Origin: GYS-P2D sp964414425
GTDB lineage: Bacteria; Bacteroidota; Bacteroidia; Chitinophagales; Saprospiraceae
Length of the DNA stretch: 54,241 nt
Assembly (NCBI GenBank): GCA_964414425.1
Contig: CAYPWL010000026.1
Coordinates: 1-54,241, forward strand
Reading direction: 5' to 3'
Within the stretch, counting starts at the first letter, position 1. The number at the start of each line of letters is the position of its first letter. Below are positions 50,553 through 54,241 of the stretch, in pieces. Position numbers and translations under genes: made by a program. The notes under the pieces are model-generated. The model was not told where the DNA came from and did no database searches. It was given only the letters and a program-made list of their open reading frames with translations.

Positions 50553-51038
50553 CTATTTAACTGCGTTAAACATATCTTTTATATCTGACAGCTCATACTG
50601 CTCGCCAAATCCAGCTTGCAAGGTGTATTTGACATCGCTCTGTAATCTGATAACTCTGAAATCATAGTTAATGTAATCATCAGTAACTTTCTTCTCATAT
50701 ATAAACCCATCCTCTGTCTCTTCGATCATTTTGGAGAAGTACGCTGATTCTTCAATCTCTTTCTTCAACTGATCTATCAACTTGGTTCGATCCAAAATAT
50801 CAGTTCGAGATGAATAGATCTGAATGTTATATCCACCATTAAGCGTATCAACTATGGTTAAATCTTTCATGATACCCAAGTCATCATTTTTTACAGATAT
50901 ATTAAGTGGTGCCTTAATCTTAATAGGCATACCATATGACATCAAATCCAGTGGTTCATACTTACTAGCGCTATTGTCGCATGAGCAAATGATCAATAGA
51001 GTTACGGCCAACAATAGGCACCCATGTTTTAACGTCAT
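50553..51038 (-). CDS. small lipoprotein
   Basis: The 161-residue product has a lipoprotein signal (LLLAVTLLIICSCDNS) and one mixed domain with IKIKAPLNISVKND, GGYNIQIYSSRTDI and DFRVIRLQSDVKYTLQAGFG. No family is recognised. The SH3b gene follows after 19 bases on the same strand, so the two may act together at the cell envelope. Confidence 0.75.
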   Translation of the reverse strand: MTLKHGCLLLAVTLLIICSCDNSASKYEPLDLMSYGMPIKIKAPLNISVKNDDLGIMKDLTIVDTLNGGYNIQIYSSRTDILDRTKLIDQLKKEIEESAYFSKMIEETEDGFIYEKKVTDDYINYDFRVIRLQSDVKYTLQAGFGEQYELSDIKDMFNAVK

Positions 51039-51167
51039 AATAAATGTGATATCTAAGATTTATAAAATATCTTGAGGTGTCGCAACGATATTGAATCAAC
51101 AATCTCACCTAACCACCATCTGTAAGACGAGTAAAAATACAATCATTGTAAAAAATACAGCCATTAA

Positions 51168-52763
51168 ATGATCAATGAGGTAAAAATCAGGAGAGGTGTA
51201 TTGCTTATCTTCTCCATATTATGGATGGGTATAATCTTTTTGGACTACATAGATAAGCACCCCATTTATTGGTTATCTATTATTAATTTCAAATATCATA
51301 CTTGGCTGATTGTCAATGTAATAGTGGGAATCTCACTTGCATTTTATAGTAAGGGGGTAGGTTTTTTTAAGAATTTGGGGCCTCCTAAGATTAATGGTAT
51401 AGCCCTCTATATCATCTTTCTACTCATTTTATGCTTCACGGCATTTTCGTTTAATCAGCATATGAGATTAGATTTAAATATCTCGCACTACTTTCATCTG
51501 ATCACGAGATCATCTTATACGCTGCTTGGCGGATTAACTGTATTTCTTTCAGCATTTAGCTTGGGTGATTTGTTGATCAAGCAATTGTTTAAGCATACTA
51601 TGCCGAGAATAACTTATGTACTTAGCTCAATGGGCCTTGGCTTATTCGTTATAAGTTTGATTCTCTTTTTGGTCGGCGCATTAAAACTATTGAATAATCC
51701 GGTTGTACTAACTCTACTCATCTTGCCTATACTCATGAATTTTAAAGGCAATATAAGAGCCTTAAAGAGCTGGTTTTGGACGCCATTCCATATTCCAAAA
51801 GAATGGTCTTTCTGGGGCCCATTGATGCTATATGGCTGCTTGCTTTTGTCTACCGTGAACTTCTTTTATACCCAAGCGCCTTTTCCCTTGGGATTTGACG
51901 CACGTAATTATTACGTCAACATCTCACAACTATTAGCTCAAAATGAGGCTCTGATTCCTGGATTTCAGCCTTATGCATGGAACCTCATTGCTTCGGTGGG
52001 TTATATCGCTTTTCTCAGTCCGGAGATCACATTGTTTCTTAGTACCATCGGAATCTATCTCTCATGCTTTGCTATCTATGAATTATCCTCTAAGTATCTC
52101 AAGATGCGTCCAGACTATGCCATCATGGTCATTGTAATCTTTTTGTTGACACCGGCTATCATGAATCATTGGATTATAGAGTTCAAGGTAGATTTAACTC
52201 TACTCTTTATACAGCTTACCATTTTATGTCTCCTGTACAATTGGTTAATACCGAAATCAGGAAATACCCTTCTAACCAATCGTTCAGACTGGAATAATCT
52301 TCTGTTGATATCACTTCTTATGGGTTTTTCGCTTTCTATCAAAGTATTAAGTGTCTTCCTAACATTTGGAGTAGTGCTGGTCTACTATTTATGGCATAAA
52401 GATCGCTGGGGACTATTTGGGGTTGCCTGCTTAGGTATAAGCGTTCCGGTACTATTGCGATTAGATAGTATAAGCGGAGTCCGGACCTACTTTGACAACC
52501 CTAATCATGCCGCTTATTTATTTGTAGCAATAGGTATGATCGCCATATGCTATTCTCTCTATAAAAATATCGCAACGCAGAGTCTTGCTTTGCTTAAAAT
52601 TGTATCTATTACAGGTTTAGTAAGCATACTTTGCTTCAGTCCTTGGATTGTGAAAAATTATATGGATAGCCCAAATGGCTCTATCATCGAAATACTAATC
52701 GGTAAAGCACCAACAGCTGATGTTGATGTATTTTCTATTCTGAAAAAAAGTAAACGCCGATGA
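51168..52763 (+). CDS. polytopic membrane protein, GT-C-like N-terminal half
   Basis: The 531-residue protein has about 13 membrane helices. The loop after the sixth or seventh helix, FPLGFDARNYYVNISQLLAQNE, has the acidic motif expected between helices of GT-C glycosyltransferases. It ends in a charged tail (VDVFSILKKSKRR). The next gene overlaps by four bases and continues with more helices and a soluble C-terminal domain. Together they would make a full-length GT-C enzyme of about 980 residues, so this may be one half of a split transferase using a polyprenyl-linked sugar. The donor and acceptor are unknown. Confidence 0.75.
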   Translation: MINEVKIRRGVLLIFSILWMGIIFLDYIDKHPIYWLSIINFKYHTWLIVNVIVGISLAFYSKGVGFFKNLGPPKINGIALYIIFLLILCFTAFSFNQHMRLDLNISHYFHLITRSSYTLLGGLTVFLSAFSLGDLLIKQLFKHTMPRITYVLSSMGLGLFVISLILFLVGALKLLNNPVVLTLLILPILMNFKGNIRALKSWFWTPFHIPKEWSFWGPLMLYGCLLLSTVNFFYTQAPFPLGFDARNYYVNISQLLAQNEALIPGFQPYAWNLIASVGYIAFLSPEITLFLSTIGIYLSCFAIYELSSKYLKMRPDYAIMVIVIFLLTPAIMNHWIIEFKVDLTLLFIQLTILCLLYNWLIPKSGNTLLTNRSDWNNLLLISLLMGFSLSIKVLSVFLTFGVVLVYYLWHKDRWGLFGVACLGISVPVLLRLDSISGVRTYFDNPNHAAYLFVAIGMIAICYSLYKNIATQSLALLKIVSITGLVSILCFSPWIVKNYMDSPNGSIIEILIGKAPTADVDVFSILKKSKRR

Positions 52764-54115
52764 ATAAGTCATTAATCAAATGTGTGATCGCTCTATTGAT
52801 CATATTTTCAGCGTCTTTCCAGCTCTTAGGTCAAGAGGTTATCGAGAATATTGACGAACTCAGCAGACAGGACGGCAGTAGAGAAGAAATACAACGGTAT
52901 TTTGGCTATGAAGACTTATTATTCAGGTATGTAACCTTACCCTATGATGTAAGTCAAAATATTAATCAATCAGGGAGATTTGTGGATATTGGCTATCTTC
53001 TATTAGCCTTATTCCCTATTGTTATTTTAGGACTAACATATAAGCGCAAAAAGCTTTTTTACGGTCTCGCCGTATTATTCATGGTCTATTTGGCTTCGTG
53101 TTTTCTGTATTCAAGAATTTATACCCGGGCTGGAATATTAGATACAACTAACTTTAATGCTGTGCCCATAGATAAATTAAACCCCTTAGATAATTTTTTG
53201 GGGGTTCTTTATAAGTCTGCTGATTTTATCATTAGTCCAGTCATACACGGGTTGAATAGCTTTGTAGAGGTCAATAACTCCTTGGTTTATTTTCTACTGT
53301 TTACCATTTTTATTCTCCCGTTTCTATTTGTAAAGCGTTACTCGCTCCATCGTTCTTTATGGATCATTTTTACGGCTTACGCCTTCCTTTGGTTGATTCT
53401 ATCTGGAGGTATATTGTGGTATGGTTTCTTGCTTATACCTCTTGGGCTTGTACTGATTTTCAACTATTTCAACTTACGCACTGATCAAATAAAAATAGTG
53501 CGAATAATAGGCTTAGGGCTCTGTGTACTATGGATACTACTTTCAGGAGTCTCCAGAATATCTTATTTAGATTATCGATATGACGAAGGAGAACACTCTG
53601 GTAAGAGTCTACTGAACGCAAGTATTTTCCCATATAGTGTTGGGGTTTATGGCGAGCGACAAACATTAGATTTTGCATCCCCTTATATCTCAAAAGCACT
53701 GGATATAATTAACAGCGATGATAATTATATCTATATGATCGGGACTAGTTTTGCATTCAATATAAAGAATAATGTTAATCGGATTTTTCACGATAATCTC
53801 TTAGTGGCCTACACTAATCTGGTTAATGTCTATGAGGAAAAGGATATTTTGATCAATGCACTAAAAGCTTCAGAATTTGGTTATATCGTTGTTGATCTTA
53901 ATACACCGACTTTAGATAGAACCCCAGAAAAAAGCTTAACACAGAAGTATCGATTACTACTAAACATGTTATACAATAATCCCGATGTTAGTCTTATTGC
54001 AACCGACCGAATAGTTGAATTCCTAGACGCTAATGGTAATCCTCAGAAAATTGCTAATGTATTTGGGGAGAATGTTGTAGCTCCAGGATCTTATGCCGTT
54101 TACAAAATTTTATAA
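52760..54115 (+). CDS. polytopic membrane protein with soluble C-terminal domain
   Basis: The 451-residue protein has an N-terminal signal-like helix (LIKCVIALLIIFSASFQLLGQ), a periplasmic stretch (about 24-65), some nine helices and a soluble C-terminal domain (about 290-451; LLNASIFPYSVGVYGERQTLDF, EFGYIVVDLNTPTLDRTPEKSL). The ATG overlaps the previous gene's TGA by four bases. The separate signal-like start shows it is made as its own protein, not a simple frameshifted continuation. It may be the partner half of a split GT-C transferase. Confidence 0.75.
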   Translation: MNKSLIKCVIALLIIFSASFQLLGQEVIENIDELSRQDGSREEIQRYFGYEDLLFRYVTLPYDVSQNINQSGRFVDIGYLLLALFPIVILGLTYKRKKLFYGLAVLFMVYLASCFLYSRIYTRAGILDTTNFNAVPIDKLNPLDNFLGVLYKSADFIISPVIHGLNSFVEVNNSLVYFLLFTIFILPFLFVKRYSLHRSLWIIFTAYAFLWLILSGGILWYGFLLIPLGLVLIFNYFNLRTDQIKIVRIIGLGLCVLWILLSGVSRISYLDYRYDEGEHSGKSLLNASIFPYSVGVYGERQTLDFASPYISKALDIINSDDNYIYMIGTSFAFNIKNNVNRIFHDNLLVAYTNLVNVYEEKDILINALKASEFGYIVVDLNTPTLDRTPEKSLTQKYRLLLNMLYNNPDVSLIATDRIVEFLDANGNPQKIANVFGENVVAPGSYAVYKIL

Positions 54116-54125
54116 ATCATTCTAA

Positions 54126-54241
54126 TTGGTAGATAATGCAATATATAATGATGTCTACGTGGTGGTACCTGCCAAAGATGAAGAAAGATATATTGACATC
54201 TTAATCGACAAGTTAGAGCAACTGGGATTTATCAATATCGT
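54126..54241 (+). CDS. family 2 glycosyltransferase, partial (runs off the right edge)
   Basis: From TTG 54126 the frame reads VDNAIYNDVYVVVPAKDEER, then YIDILIDKLEQLGFINI, and stays open to the end of the window. VVVPAKDE is the nucleotide-sugar-binding start of GT2 enzymes such as polyprenyl-phosphate mannosyl- or glucosyltransferases. It starts 10 bases after the preceding stop. A GT2 enzyme that charges a polyprenyl carrier would supply the donor for the GT-C-like pair upstream. Only 38 codons are visible and there is no ATG, so the start is tentative. Confidence 0.65.
   Translation, partial: MVDNAIYNDVYVVVPAKDEERYIDILIDKLEQLGFINI

Overview
The window is a chromosomal segment of a member of the phylum Bacteroidota. 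Evidence for this: promoters have the phylum's TTG-N18/19-TAnnTTTG form, ribosome binding sites are poorly marked, ribosomal protein L32 lacks the usual zinc cysteines, and the gene set is typical (a TonB-linked barrel with an N-terminal carboxypeptidase-regulatory domain, DUF5916, GIN-domain and YceI proteins, LVIVD propeller lipoprotein, inositol-lipid genes, DUF4918 SMUG2-like glycosylase). A relative of Saprospiria would fit, but the sequence alone does not fix the family. A run of exactly 100 N (13492-13591) shows this is a scaffolded draft.

Layout. 1-2.7 kb is degenerate accessory DNA: a possible gene remnant with a terminator, a lipoprotein gene with a small two-helix membrane gene, and two convergent, broken Uma2-family genes. 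2.8-5.2 kb holds the YceD(DUF177)-rpmF operon, ridA and trpS. 5.2-12.8 kb is housekeeping: a CBM48-HhH fusion protein, a FAA-hydrolase-family protein, an ATP-grasp enzyme, coaX, an unknown protein, TerC, ApbE, a DnaQ-like exonuclease and a di-heme cytochrome c peroxidase. 12.9-13.9 kb is gene-free and carries at least two tandem copies of a ~380-nt element, each ending in an intrinsic terminator and containing conserved hairpins. This is the best candidate here for an undescribed (RNA) system.

14-21 kb is an outer-membrane block on the minus strand: TonB-type barrel, LVIVD propeller lipoprotein, small barrel, DUF5916 protein. 21-27.4 kb looks like an inositol-(sphingo)lipid locus: CDP-alcohol phosphatidyltransferase, Aur1-like PAP2 enzyme, myo-inositol-phosphate synthase, PgpA-like phosphatase, GtrA, lipid kinase and a divergent fatty-acid-hydroxylase-family enzyme. 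27.4-34 kb has DinB, a barrel, moaC-MOSC, YceI, a metallophosphoesterase, DUF2461 and a small sigma/anti-sigma pair. 34-37.6 kb is a catabolic operon (acyl-CoA dehydrogenase, HMG-CoA lyase, 3-oxoacid CoA-transferase A and B) that suits leucine/ketone-body breakdown.

37.6-45.3 kb has a large secreted trypsin-like protease, tRNA-Pro and tRNA-Ser, a divergent LuxR-type response regulator and TPR histidine kinase, then rpsU, an unknown 83-residue protein and a cold-shock protein, a lipoprotein, and tRNA-Val with a duplicated 3' end. 45.4-54.2 kb has a SMUG2-like glycosylase, a GIN-domain protein, fabG, an acyl-CoA oxidase, an SH3b protein, a lipoprotein, and two overlapping polytopic proteins followed by a family 2 glycosyltransferase that runs off the right edge.
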